Assembly: GCF_001590605.1 (NCBI RefSeq) | Contig: NZ_CP014504.1 | Coordinates: 4,278,001-4,342,000, forward strand | Source of the DNA: Pedobacter cryoconitis | Lineage (GTDB): Bacteria; Bacteroidota; Bacteroidia; Sphingobacteriales; Sphingobacteriaceae | Reading direction: 5' to 3' | DNA length: 64,000 nt | Part shown: in pieces, positions 44,719-53,642 of the stretch | How the letters are laid out: each line of letters begins with the position of its first letter | Position numbering within the stretch: position 1 is the stretch's first letter | The notes under the pieces: generated by a model | Databases searched by the model: none | Seen by the model: only the letters and a program-made list of their open reading frames with translations | Told to the model about the DNA's origin: nothing | Translations under genes and position numbers: made by a program

Positions 44719-45681
44719 TTATTCTACGACTACCCCCATTGCACAGAACTTATCAATTCTGTTAGCGATCATCTTTTCAGTTTTCTCTTTTCCTAATGCT
44801 TTGATATCTTTCAGGATCTGCGTTTTTAACGTTTCGCCCATTTCTGCAGGGTTCTGATGTGCACCTCCCAGCGGTTCTTTAATTACACCGTCGATCAGTT
44901 TATTCTTTAACATATCTTTTGAAGTCAATTTCAGGCATTCTGCTGCTTTCTCTTTGAAATCCCAGCTGCGCCATAAAATTGAAGAACACGATTCCGGAGA
45001 AATTACCGAATACCATGTATGCTCCAGCATGTATACTTTATCACCGATACCGATGCCTAATGCACCACCTGATGCACCTTCACCAATAATCAAACAAATG
45101 ATAGGCACTTTCAATACAGACATTTCCATCAGGTTTCTGGCAATAGCCTCTCCCTGTCCACGCTCTTCAGCCTCAATACCCGGGTAAGCACCCATCGTAT
45201 CAATGAAAGAGATAACTGGTTTATTGAATTTCTCTGCAAGACGCATTAACCTTAAAGCCTTGCGGTATCCTTCCGGATTTGCCATCCCGAAATTGCGGTA
45301 CTGACGTTCCTTAGTATTTTTACCTTTCTGATGACCGATTACCATAACAGTTTCACCGCCGATAGTAGCAAAACCACCAATAATCGCTTTATCATCTTTT
45401 ACTGTACGGTCACCGTGCAATTCGATAAAATCATCACAGATCATTCCAATATAGTCCAGTGTTTGCGGTCTTTCCGGATGACGTGATAACTGTACTTCCT
45501 GCCAGCCTGTTAGGCTTGCATAAAGTGCATTCTGCGTTTTAGACAGCTTATCTTCAAGCTCAATCAGTGTAGCAGACATATCTACTTTTGTTTTATCAGC
45601 AACCTGTTTAACCTTTTCAATTTGCTGCATCAGTTCAGCAATAGGTTTTTCAAAATCAAATGACGTTTTTATCTGTTCCAT
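44719..45681 (-). CDS. accA: Acetyl-CoA carboxylase carboxyltransferase, alpha subunit
   Basis: This subunit transfers carboxyl from biotin to acetyl-CoA with AccD, the first step of fatty-acid synthesis. The 320-residue product has the family segments [61 protein letters not shown] and the oxyanion-type [20 protein letters not shown]. The length is normal. It lies downstream of a very long hairpin that separates it from the peptidase gene. Confidence 0.97.
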   Translation of the reverse strand: MEQIKTSFDFEKPIAELMQQIEKVKQVADKTKVDMSATLIELEDKLSKTQNALYASLTGWQEVQLSRHPERPQTLDYIGMICDDFIELHGDRTVKDDKAIIGGFATIGGETVMVIGHQKGKNTKERQYRNFGMANPEGYRKALRLMRLAEKFNKPVISFIDTMGAYPGIEAEERGQGEAIARNLMEMSVLKVPIICLIIGEGASGGALGIGIGDKVYMLEHTWYSVISPESCSSILWRSWDFKEKAAECLKLTSKDMLKNKLIDGVIKEPLGGAHQNPAEMGETLKTQILKDIKALGKEKTEKMIANRIDKFCAMGVVVE

Positions 45682-45716
45682 AAGTGGGCGGTAAAAATAG
45701 GTATTTTATTTTGAGT

Positions 45717-45793
45717 CTGTTTAAATTTAGATGATAAAATTGTTTAACGCTAAAAAGAAGCACAAACAATTTTATCATCTAAATTCTAAACAG
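45717..45793 (-). repeat. Long near-perfect inverted repeat upstream of accA
   Basis: Arms of 22 bp (45724-45745 and 45764-45785) are perfectly complementary. They are extended by CTGTTTA (45717-45723) paired with TAAACAG (45787-45793) with one bulged base (45786), giving 29 bp in total around an 18-nt loop. It is too long and AT-rich for an ordinary terminator and lies only 36 bp from the accA start. Possibilities are a terminator of the peptidase gene, a structured accA leader or a MITE-like relic. Confidence 0.75.
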
Positions 45794-45807
45794 GCGCTTA
45801 TAAAAGA

Positions 45808-47355
45808 CTAAAACTTTGAAGCTACTCCGGCTTTAGGTAAAGACTTACTGATAAAATCTCTCAAATCCTGATTTCCCTTCTCCAGATCAGCACTTCTTAA
45901 ATACATCATATGGCCACTTTCATAACCTTTCCAGCTCATTCTGTCTTTTAATTTACCTCCCGGATCCATTTGCCAAAGATTATATTTTGCATTAAAATAA
46001 TCACATGCCCCATCAAAATAACCGGACTGTACCATTAAGTGAAGCGAAGGATTCTGCGCCATGGCATCCCGTAAATTCTCAGCAGTACGGTTTCCGGTAT
46101 TGTCCCAGGGATAAACCGAGCCGAACATATTATACTTTAAATCAGTTTTATAGTTGAGTTCATTGCGGATATACATATTGATGGCAGGCGTAAAAGAATG
46201 TAACCAGGAACTCAGCTCCGCATTATAATCAGGACCTTCACCTGCATCCTGCTTATCTATCCCACGGTATCTGGAATCCAGACGGCCAATCGTAAAACCC
46301 TGATCACGGAGTAATTCTTTCCAAAAATAATCGGCAGGAACATCCAGGTTGTGCTGCAGAATTATTTTTTCACTCAAACCTGAAAATGCGGCCATCTTTG
46401 CAGCGATTACCTTTTTTTGTTCGTCTCCAAGCTGGCTTCCTTTTGCCAGGGCCGGAATGAGTTCGTTCATTGTAAACTGCTCCACTTCAGGTAACAAAGT
46501 ACTTAAAGTCTTTCCTTGTAAGTCTGATTTTAAGGCTTTGTGATACCAGGCTGTAGCGGCGAAATAGGGTAAACGTAAAGCAGCCGATAAAGCCTCACCT
46601 CTTTCTATCCCTAAAGTAGTTGGAGAAACCAGTACGACTCCATTCAGGTACATCCATTGTGAATTTTGAAGCTCCAGTGCCAGCCCCGAAACCCGGGTGG
46701 TACCATAACTCTCTCCAATCAGGAACTTAGGAGAACCCCAGCGGTTATTCCGGGTTACAAAAGTATTGATCCATTCGGCGAGGTATTTAATATCTGCATT
46801 GACCCCAAAGAATTTGCTGCCTGGTATATCTTTATTGATTGCTCTGGAATATCCCGTATTCACCGGATCGATGTAAACGATGTCGGCAACATCAAGAATA
46901 GAAGATTTATTCTCCTTGTAGCCGTAAGGTTGAACTGGGTAACCTTCATCATCAATATTCAGCAATACTGGACCTGTATAAGCAATATGCATCCACACTG
47001 ATGCAGAACCCGGACCACCATTAAAGGAGATAACCAGCGGTCTGTTGCTTCGGTCTTTAACATCAGATCTTTCATAATAAGTATAAAACAAACCCGCGAT
47101 AGCTTTGCCAGTTTCATCCCAGACCGGTAGCGTACCAGTCACTGCTTTATAAGGGATGCGCTGACCTTTAATGTTCACCTGATGTTGGGTAACAACCGTA
47201 CTTTCAGTGACGATCTTTCGTGAATTGACTTCAGTATTTACTGAGGTATCGCTTTTTTTAGTATCGGAAATTGCTTTGGCAGGCTGCATTTTTTGTGCGT
47301 TTGCCGTTTGACAAACACACCATCCAGCCAGGAATAACGTATAAAAGAGTTTCAT
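45808..47355 (-). CDS. S10-family serine carboxypeptidase, secreted
   Basis: The 515-residue product has a signal peptide (to about residue 21). The nucleophile Ser216 is in FLIGESYGTTR, the GESYG motif of S10. The upstream NGGPGSASVWMH forms the oxyanion region, and the catalytic Asp and His follow late (GYFDGACDYFNAKYN and GYESGHMMYLR). S10 enzymes cleave C-terminal residues at acidic pH. It is probably periplasmic. It is a single gene on its strand. Confidence 0.93.
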   Translation of the reverse strand: MKLFYTLFLAGWCVCQTANAQKMQPAKAISDTKKSDTSVNTEVNSRKIVTESTVVTQHQVNIKGQRIPYKAVTGTLPVWDETGKAIAGLFYTYYERSDVKDRSNRPLVISFNGGPGSASVWMHIAYTGPVLLNIDDEGYPVQPYGYKENKSSILDVADIVYIDPVNTGYSRAINKDIPGSKFFGVNADIKYLAEWINTFVTRNNRWGSPKFLIGESYGTTRVSGLALELQNSQWMYLNGVVLVSPTTLGIERGEALSAALRLPYFAATAWYHKALKSDLQGKTLSTLLPEVEQFTMNELIPALAKGSQLGDEQKKVIAAKMAAFSGLSEKIILQHNLDVPADYFWKELLRDQGFTIGRLDSRYRGIDKQDAGEGPDYNAELSSWLHSFTPAINMYIRNELNYKTDLKYNMFGSVYPWDNTGNRTAENLRDAMAQNPSLHLMVQSGYFDGACDYFNAKYNLWQMDPGGKLKDRMSWKGYESGHMMYLRSADLEKGNQDLRDFISKSLPKAGVASKF

Positions 47356-47483
47356 TTTAAAGAGATGGTTTAGGTCCCTTAAATATCAAAATAAGATTAG
47401 TATAATCGGTAATAACTTAAAAATGTTACGCTTCGGATTTCAGCTCATTACCCTTTCGGATTTCAACCTTTTAGCTGCCATTA

Positions 47484-48833
47484 TTATTTTTCTTTACTTC
47501 CGCGGATATACAATACTGAGATCGCACCCAAAATCATAAATATGCCTGCAATTACAATGGCATAAATCGCTTCACCATTGTAAAACCGCTTCACAATCAG
47601 TCCGCCGAAAATACCATTTACAATTTGCGGCATCGTGATAAAGAAGTTAAAGATCCCCATGTAAACTCCCATTTTGCGTGCTGGGATTGCACTCGACAAA
47701 ATCGCATAAGGCATAGAAAGAATACTTCCCCAGGCCAGACCGACACCAATCATCGCATAGATCAGGTGATCCGGATTCGTGATAAAATAAATAGAAATCA
47801 GCCCCGCGCCTCCTGCAAGCAGAGAAAAAGCATGTGCCATTTTACGGCTTGTTGCCTTGGCAATAGCGGGTAATATCAATGCATAAATAGCCGAAACCCC
47901 ATTGTAAACGCCAAAAAGAATACCAACCCAATTGCCCGCATCCGCGAATTTAACAGAAGACGTATCTCCTGGCAGCACTTTATAAATATGCTGTGCAATT
48001 GCCGGTGTCGTAAACACCCACATGGAGAATAAAGCAAACCACGAGAAAAACTGAACCAATCCCAATTGTTTCATCGTTAACGGCATATTAGAGAAATCCG
48101 TCAAAATAGATAATAACCCTTTTTGCTCTTCAACTTCCGGCTCCCCAGTATGGTATAAAGCCATTTCTTCTGGTGGATATTCTTTGGTAGTTAATACGGT
48201 CCATAGAATGGTCAGTATTAAAATTGCTGCACCTGCATAAAAAGAGTAAATCACATTGTGAGGGATCTGCCCCGCAGCCGCAACCTTCGATGCCCCCAGA
48301 TATTCGGAAAAGATATACGGCAACCATGAACCAGAAATCGCACCTGCCCCTATTAAAAAGGTTTGCATAGAGAATCCAAAACTCCTCTGGCTTTCCGGTA
48401 ATTTATCAGCAACCAATGCTCTGAAGGGCTCCATTGCCACATTAATAGAAGCATCCATAATCATCAGCATTCCTGCCCCGATGATAATAGGTGGCAGAAA
48501 ACTAGCCATCGCCCCCGAATTAGGCATCAGTATCAATGCGATAGCCGTTAAAATAGCCCCGATCAGGAAATAAGGTCTTCTTCTGCCAAAACGATTCCAG
48601 GTCTTATCACTGTAATAGCCGATAATTGGCTGTACAATCATTCCGGTTAAAGGTGCTGCCAGCCAGAAAAGTGAAAGATGTTCCACATCTGCACCAAAAG
48701 TTTGCAGGATTCTGGAAGCATTTCCATTTTGCAGGGCGAAACCAAACTGTATCCCGAAAAACCCAACACTCATATTAAATATCTGTGCATTGGATAATCT
48801 TGGTTTGGAGGCAGCGGCTCTATTTTGTTCCAT
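47484..48833 (-). CDS. MFS sugar transporter of the maltodextrin locus
   Basis: The 449-residue product has 12 membrane helices. It has the MFS motif GYYSDKTWNRFGRRRPYFLIGA (about 73-94) and is of the GPH/SLC45-like type (PLTGMIVQPIIGYYSD). As the last gene of the sus-type cluster, it is the likely inner-membrane importer of maltose or short maltodextrins produced in the periplasm, feeding the cytoplasmic phosphorylase. The substrate is inferred from context only. Confidence 0.88.
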   Translation of the reverse strand: MEQNRAAASKPRLSNAQIFNMSVGFFGIQFGFALQNGNASRILQTFGADVEHLSLFWLAAPLTGMIVQPIIGYYSDKTWNRFGRRRPYFLIGAILTAIALILMPNSGAMASFLPPIIIGAGMLMIMDASINVAMEPFRALVADKLPESQRSFGFSMQTFLIGAGAISGSWLPYIFSEYLGASKVAAAGQIPHNVIYSFYAGAAILILTILWTVLTTKEYPPEEMALYHTGEPEVEEQKGLLSILTDFSNMPLTMKQLGLVQFFSWFALFSMWVFTTPAIAQHIYKVLPGDTSSVKFADAGNWVGILFGVYNGVSAIYALILPAIAKATSRKMAHAFSLLAGGAGLISIYFITNPDHLIYAMIGVGLAWGSILSMPYAILSSAIPARKMGVYMGIFNFFITMPQIVNGIFGGLIVKRFYNGEAIYAIVIAGIFMILGAISVLYIRGSKEK

Positions 48834-48882
48834 AAGGATCTATTTGGTTTGGAGGTTCAGGAATTGTTTAAAATTTCAATAA

Positions 48883-50640
48883 TTAGAAGGCTATAATCTG
48901 CGCCTGCATTGGCAATACCCAGATTGGTATGGTGTTATCTTTAAGCTCAGTTAATTTCAAATCTGATAGTTGATCCGCAGCAGTCGTTAAAGGACGGTTT
49001 TGTAAAATCTCCGCCGGAATCTGTACCTGGCTTTCCATCCTGTAATGACGGTCAAAATTCACCAGGATCAACAAACGCTGATTGGCCGTATAACGAACAT
49101 AACCATACATCCTTTTATTCATATTACCACCAGCCGGGATTTCCCACAACTGTCCACTGGCTACAGCTTCAGCTCCGCCAGCAAACTGCAACAGTCTTTT
49201 ATAATAATTGCGAAGTTCCTTTTGCTGAGCACCCAATTGTCCGCCATCAAAAGCACCATTATTCATCCATTTCTGATGTTCCGGAATTCCCCAGTAATCA
49301 AAAATAGTAGTCCGGTTGTCTTCTCCGCCAAAGCCTTCAGCACCTCTTCCTGGCTCACCTACTTCCTGACCAAAGTATGTCATCACAGGCCCACCAGATA
49401 ATGTTGCCGAAACGACCATTGCAGGAAGCGCCAATTCTGCCTGCCCGGCAAAACCCGCAGAAGCAATCCGCTCCTCATCATGGTTTTCCAGGAAACGCAG
49501 CATCTGATCTCCAAAGCCAGCACTTTCCTGTTGCCATACCTTTCTGATATCATTCACATCTGCCTGTTCTTCACTTCTGATCAGTTTTTTCAATCCATCA
49601 TACAAACCAACCTTATCATATAAATAATCAAATTTGCCGGTAGTCAGGAATGATTTATAAGTAGCGGGATCATAAGCCTCTCCAATAAAAATAAGCCCGG
49701 GCTTTACTTTTTTCACTTCCGGGATTACCCAGTTCCAAAATGCAAGCGGAACCATCTCTGCCATATCACAGCGAAAACCATCTACTCCTTTAGAAGTCCA
49801 GAAAACCAGGATATCTCTCATTTTAATCCAGACCACAGGAGTCGGTGTAAAATACTGCTTCGCTCCGTTCTGCTCATCTACCCCATAGTTCAATTTGACA
49901 GTTTCATACCAATCATCTACCGAAGGGCTTGCTGAAAAAACATTGTTCCCTGTAGCTTTTGCAGGTGACTCTGCATAATGTACCTGCTGTAAAACAGAAA
50001 GTGGGGTATGCTGACCGGACTTCGGAGCCGGCACAACAAAATCCTGTCCCGGCACATAATAGTAATCATTAGCCGGGCTAAAAGCCACCTTTACATCATC
50101 ACCCTCTCCAAAATCTTTAATACCCGAAGGCTTCATCCTGGACTGATACTGACGGGCAACGTGGTTAGGCACAAAGTCAATAATCACTTTAAGCCCTTTC
50201 TCATGTGTCCTTTTTATCAATGCTTCAAACTCTGCCATCCGGTGGTCAACATCCACCGATAAATCAGGATCTACATCATAATAATCCCTGACTGCATAAG
50301 GGGAACCAGCCCTGCCTTTCACTACCTGTGCATTGTTAGCCGGTAATCCAGCCTGACTGTAATCTGTTAATGTAGCATGTGAAATTACACCGGTATACCA
50401 AACATAAGTAGTCCCGAGTTCTTTAATTCCATCCAATGCCTGGTCAGTGATGTCATTAAATTTACCACTGCCATTTTGTGCAATAGTTCCATAAGGAATG
50501 TTGCTTTGTTGCTTATTGCCAAATAACCTTGGCAAAAGCTGATAGATCATTATTTTTTCCTGCTGTTGCGCCATACTTCTATTTATAAATCCTGAAAACA
50601 GTAAAACAAATACAGTTAAAGTCCGGTAATGGTTTTTCAT
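48883..50640 (-). CDS. GH13 alpha-amylase-family enzyme, secreted
   Basis: The 585-residue product has a signal peptide (ending SMAQ, about residue 24). The GH13 regions are visible: DFVPNHV (I), GFRCDMAEMVP with the nucleophile Asp (II), FIGEAYDP with the acid/base Glu (III) and FLENHDEERI (IV). The substrate is an alpha-glucan or maltooligosaccharide; the exact specificity is uncertain. It overlaps the GH65 gene by 4 bp (ATGA at 50637-50640), so the two are translationally coupled. Confidence 0.93.
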   Translation of the reverse strand: MKNHYRTLTVFVLLFSGFINRSMAQQQEKIMIYQLLPRLFGNKQQSNIPYGTIAQNGSGKFNDITDQALDGIKELGTTYVWYTGVISHATLTDYSQAGLPANNAQVVKGRAGSPYAVRDYYDVDPDLSVDVDHRMAEFEALIKRTHEKGLKVIIDFVPNHVARQYQSRMKPSGIKDFGEGDDVKVAFSPANDYYYVPGQDFVVPAPKSGQHTPLSVLQQVHYAESPAKATGNNVFSASPSVDDWYETVKLNYGVDEQNGAKQYFTPTPVVWIKMRDILVFWTSKGVDGFRCDMAEMVPLAFWNWVIPEVKKVKPGLIFIGEAYDPATYKSFLTTGKFDYLYDKVGLYDGLKKLIRSEEQADVNDIRKVWQQESAGFGDQMLRFLENHDEERIASAGFAGQAELALPAMVVSATLSGGPVMTYFGQEVGEPGRGAEGFGGEDNRTTIFDYWGIPEHQKWMNNGAFDGGQLGAQQKELRNYYKRLLQFAGGAEAVASGQLWEIPAGGNMNKRMYGYVRYTANQRLLILVNFDRHYRMESQVQIPAEILQNRPLTTAADQLSDLKLTELKDNTIPIWVLPMQAQIIAF

Positions 50641-52958
50641 ACCAATAGTCCTCTGTAATTAATTACAGTTTCACCTGCCTGCACAGGCTGTAACTTATTA
50701 AATATATTGATGTGCAGCAACTCTTTGGTGGTTGTATTGATCATGATCTCGTCCTTCGTCACTTTTATTGTGAACTGATTTCCGCGGAAACCAATTGTAA
50801 ACGCGAATGATGTCCATTGTTCAGGAAGAAATGGATTGAAACACAGCGTATCATTTTTTACGCGCATTCCGCCGAAACCTTCCACAATACTCATCCAGGT
50901 ACCTGCCATAGAAGTAATATGCAGGCCATCTTCTGTATCATTGTTATAATCATCCAGGTCTAAACGCGCAGTACGCAGGTAAAACTCGTATGCCCGGTCG
51001 CCATCATTCAGTTTCGCAGCTAATATACTATGTACACAAGGCGACAAAGAACTTTCATGAACCGTACGTGACTCATAAAAATCAAAATTCCTTCTTAACG
51101 ATTCCAGGTCATAATCATCTTCAAAGAAATACATCCCCTGTAAAACATCTGCTTGTTTGATATAACAAGAACGTAGAATTCTGTCCCAGCTCCATTTCTG
51201 ATTTAACGGACGTTCTGATGCCGGAAGATCTTTCACCAGAATCTGCTCTTTGTCCAGGTATCCATCCTGTTGAAGGAATACACCCTGTTCTTCATCATAA
51301 GGAAGATAAATGTTTGCTGAAATTTCCTTCCAGTCTGCAAATTCTTTTTCTTCTGCTAAAGATGTTTTAGCTACAATCTGCTGATATTGCTCCGGATCTT
51401 CTTCCTTCACGATTTCAGCAGCTTCCATTGCATATTTCAAACACCAGCCAGCCAATGTATTTGTATACCAGTTGTTATTGATATTATTTTCGTACTCGTT
51501 AGGCCCGGTTACCCCTAACATCACATATTGCTTTTTATCCGCACTCCAGTTTACCCTTTGTTTCCAGAAACGTGCAATACCGATCAGTACTTCCAAGCCA
51601 TATTCTTTTAAATAAGAAGCATCGCCCGTATACCTGATATAGTTAAAAATTGCAAAAGCGATTGCTCCATTTCTATGAATCTCTTCAAAGGTAATTTCCC
51701 ACTCATTGTGGCACTCTTCTCCATTCATAGTCACCATAGGATACAAAGCAGCTCCTTTAGTAAAGCCTAACTTCTCTGCATTTTCAATTGCTTTTCCCAA
51801 ATGCTTGTATCGGTAAACTAACAAGTTTTTAGAAACTTCCTGTGGCGCAGTCGACAAGTAGAAGGGAATACAATAAGCTTCCGTATCCCAATACGTAGAG
51901 CCTCCGTATTTTTCACCAGTAAAGCCTTTCGGGCCAATATTTAAGCGTGCATCTTTACCAGTGTAGGTCTGGTTTAACTGGAAGATGTTGAAACGGATTG
52001 CTTGCTGTGCAGCCACATCTCCCTCGATAATAATATCACCTTCCTGCCATTTGTTTGCCCATGCCGCAGCTTGTTCCTTTAACAATTCGTCAAAGCCTTT
52101 CGCCATAGCAGCCTGAACTGTCTTTTTGGCTTGTGCTAATAAATCAGCAGTCGCATAATTTTGTGAAGATAGGTTCGTTGCTATTTTATAAATATCAATC
52201 CCTTCATTTCGTGTCAGTTCTACTGATCCGCTCTCTGAAAGAAATTTTTCACGAGGTAGTTTATCCAAGGTAAGCTGAACCGTTTTACTATTTTGTAGCA
52301 CTACCGTTTTAACACCTGTAATTACATCAAAGGCTGTTTTTTTAGTCCGTAATGTTAAGTAAGAACCACTTTCATCCTGCGTTCTGCTTACTTCATCCCA
52401 AAACTTCTCTTCATAATTGGAATCCTGATTTTTCACATCTCCATTAATGAAAGCTGTCAAATCCAGTTTCCCCGAAAAGTTAAGTGGTATCAATTGATAG
52501 TGCAGAGCTGCAATTTCATCATTGGCGATGCTAAAGAACCGCCTGGCCTTTACCTGTACTTGTTTACCTGAAGCTAGTTCTGCAGTGAATGTGCGTTCCA
52601 GATAGCCTTCCTTCATATGGAGCACTCTTTGAAATGCCGTTACCTTACATAAACTTAAATCCAGCAATTCTCCATCCAGCTTCAGTTCCAGCCCCATCCA
52701 ATCTGCCGCATTCAATACTTTGGCAAAATATTCAGGATATCCGTTTTTCCACCAGCCAACGCGGGTTTTATCCGGATAATAAACGCCTGCAACATAATTT
52801 CCCTGTAAAGATTCGCCACTGTAAGTTTCTTCAAAATTTGCACGCTGACCCATCCGGCCATTACCAAGGCTAAATATACTTTCCGATATCTTATTCAAAT
52901 GAGGATCAAAACCACTCTCTATGATATTCCACTCTTCTGCTTGTATGTAATTCTTCAT
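50637..52958 (-). CDS. GH65 family phosphorylase (probable maltose phosphorylase)
   Basis: This enzyme cleaves a glucosyl disaccharide with phosphate to beta-glucose 1-phosphate and glucose. The 773-residue product has the GH65 catalytic Glu in TGPNEYENNINNNWYTN (the GPxEY motif) and the segment GEKYGGSTYWDTEAYCIPFYL. It has no signal peptide and is therefore cytoplasmic. Trehalose and kojibiose phosphorylases share the fold; the maltose assignment rests on its place beside pgmB and the two GH13 genes. Confidence 0.88.
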   Translation of the reverse strand: MKNYIQAEEWNIIESGFDPHLNKISESIFSLGNGRMGQRANFEETYSGESLQGNYVAGVYYPDKTRVGWWKNGYPEYFAKVLNAADWMGLELKLDGELLDLSLCKVTAFQRVLHMKEGYLERTFTAELASGKQVQVKARRFFSIANDEIAALHYQLIPLNFSGKLDLTAFINGDVKNQDSNYEEKFWDEVSRTQDESGSYLTLRTKKTAFDVITGVKTVVLQNSKTVQLTLDKLPREKFLSESGSVELTRNEGIDIYKIATNLSSQNYATADLLAQAKKTVQAAMAKGFDELLKEQAAAWANKWQEGDIIIEGDVAAQQAIRFNIFQLNQTYTGKDARLNIGPKGFTGEKYGGSTYWDTEAYCIPFYLSTAPQEVSKNLLVYRYKHLGKAIENAEKLGFTKGAALYPMVTMNGEECHNEWEITFEEIHRNGAIAFAIFNYIRYTGDASYLKEYGLEVLIGIARFWKQRVNWSADKKQYVMLGVTGPNEYENNINNNWYTNTLAGWCLKYAMEAAEIVKEEDPEQYQQIVAKTSLAEEKEFADWKEISANIYLPYDEEQGVFLQQDGYLDKEQILVKDLPASERPLNQKWSWDRILRSCYIKQADVLQGMYFFEDDYDLESLRRNFDFYESRTVHESSLSPCVHSILAAKLNDGDRAYEFYLRTARLDLDDYNNDTEDGLHITSMAGTWMSIVEGFGGMRVKNDTLCFNPFLPEQWTSFAFTIGFRGNQFTIKVTKDEIMINTTTKELLHINIFNKLQPVQAGETVINYRGLLV

Positions 52959-52960
52959 GT

Positions 52961-53641
52961 TTACCCTTTTACGCTATGCTTTTCTTTAACCAGATTAATC
53001 AATTCTTGGACGGTAACCGTTGAAAGGTCTTTATGGAACTCATCCGCTCCCGGTAAATTCTCTTCCGTTCCAATACCTATTACAGTCATTTTTGCTGCAA
53101 TTGCTGCCTGCACCCCTGCTGCTGCATCTTCAAAAACGATACAATCAGCCGCTGCTGCATTTAATAACTCCGCTCCTTTAATGAAAACTTCAGGATCAGG
53201 TTTAGAAGTTGTTACCGCATTTCCATCCACAATGGCATCAAAGAAATGTCCCAGCTCCGTTCTTTCCAGGATTAAGCCTGAGTTCTTACTTGCCGAACCC
53301 AATGCTATTTTAATACCCTGAGCTTTCAGTGCTTTTAATAAATCCAAAGATCCAGGCAAGACCTCCGAAACTGACATCTTGTTAATCATCGCTACATACC
53401 AGCTATTTTTCAAAGTCGCCAGTTCTTCTTTTTCTGCTGTAGTTTTGGTTACTCCTCCCCAGTTTAAGATCATATCCAGAGAACGCATTCTATTCACACC
53501 TTTCAGCTGTTCATTCTGCGCCTCCGTAAAATCAAAACCCAATGAGTTAGCCAGTTTTTTCCATGCCTGATAATGGTAAACAGCCGTATCTACCAATACG
53601 CCATCCAAATCAAAAATGCACGCTATAGTTGTATCTTTCAT
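52961..53641 (-). CDS. pgmB: Beta-phosphoglucomutase
   Basis: This HAD-family enzyme converts beta-glucose 1-phosphate to glucose 6-phosphate. The 226-residue product has the nucleophile Asp11 and the acid/base Asp13 in FDLDGVLVDTAVYHYQAWKKLA, the GVNRMRSLD cap motif, and KIALGSASKNSGLIL and FEDAAAGVQAA further on. Its position between GH65 and the SusA-like gene (2 bp and 1 bp gaps) completes the phosphorolytic route. Confidence 0.93.
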   Translation of the reverse strand: MKDTTIACIFDLDGVLVDTAVYHYQAWKKLANSLGFDFTEAQNEQLKGVNRMRSLDMILNWGGVTKTTAEKEELATLKNSWYVAMINKMSVSEVLPGSLDLLKALKAQGIKIALGSASKNSGLILERTELGHFFDAIVDGNAVTTSKPDPEVFIKGAELLNAAAADCIVFEDAAAGVQAAIAAKMTVIGIGTEENLPGADEFHKDLSTVTVQELINLVKEKHSVKG

Positions 53642-53642
53642 A

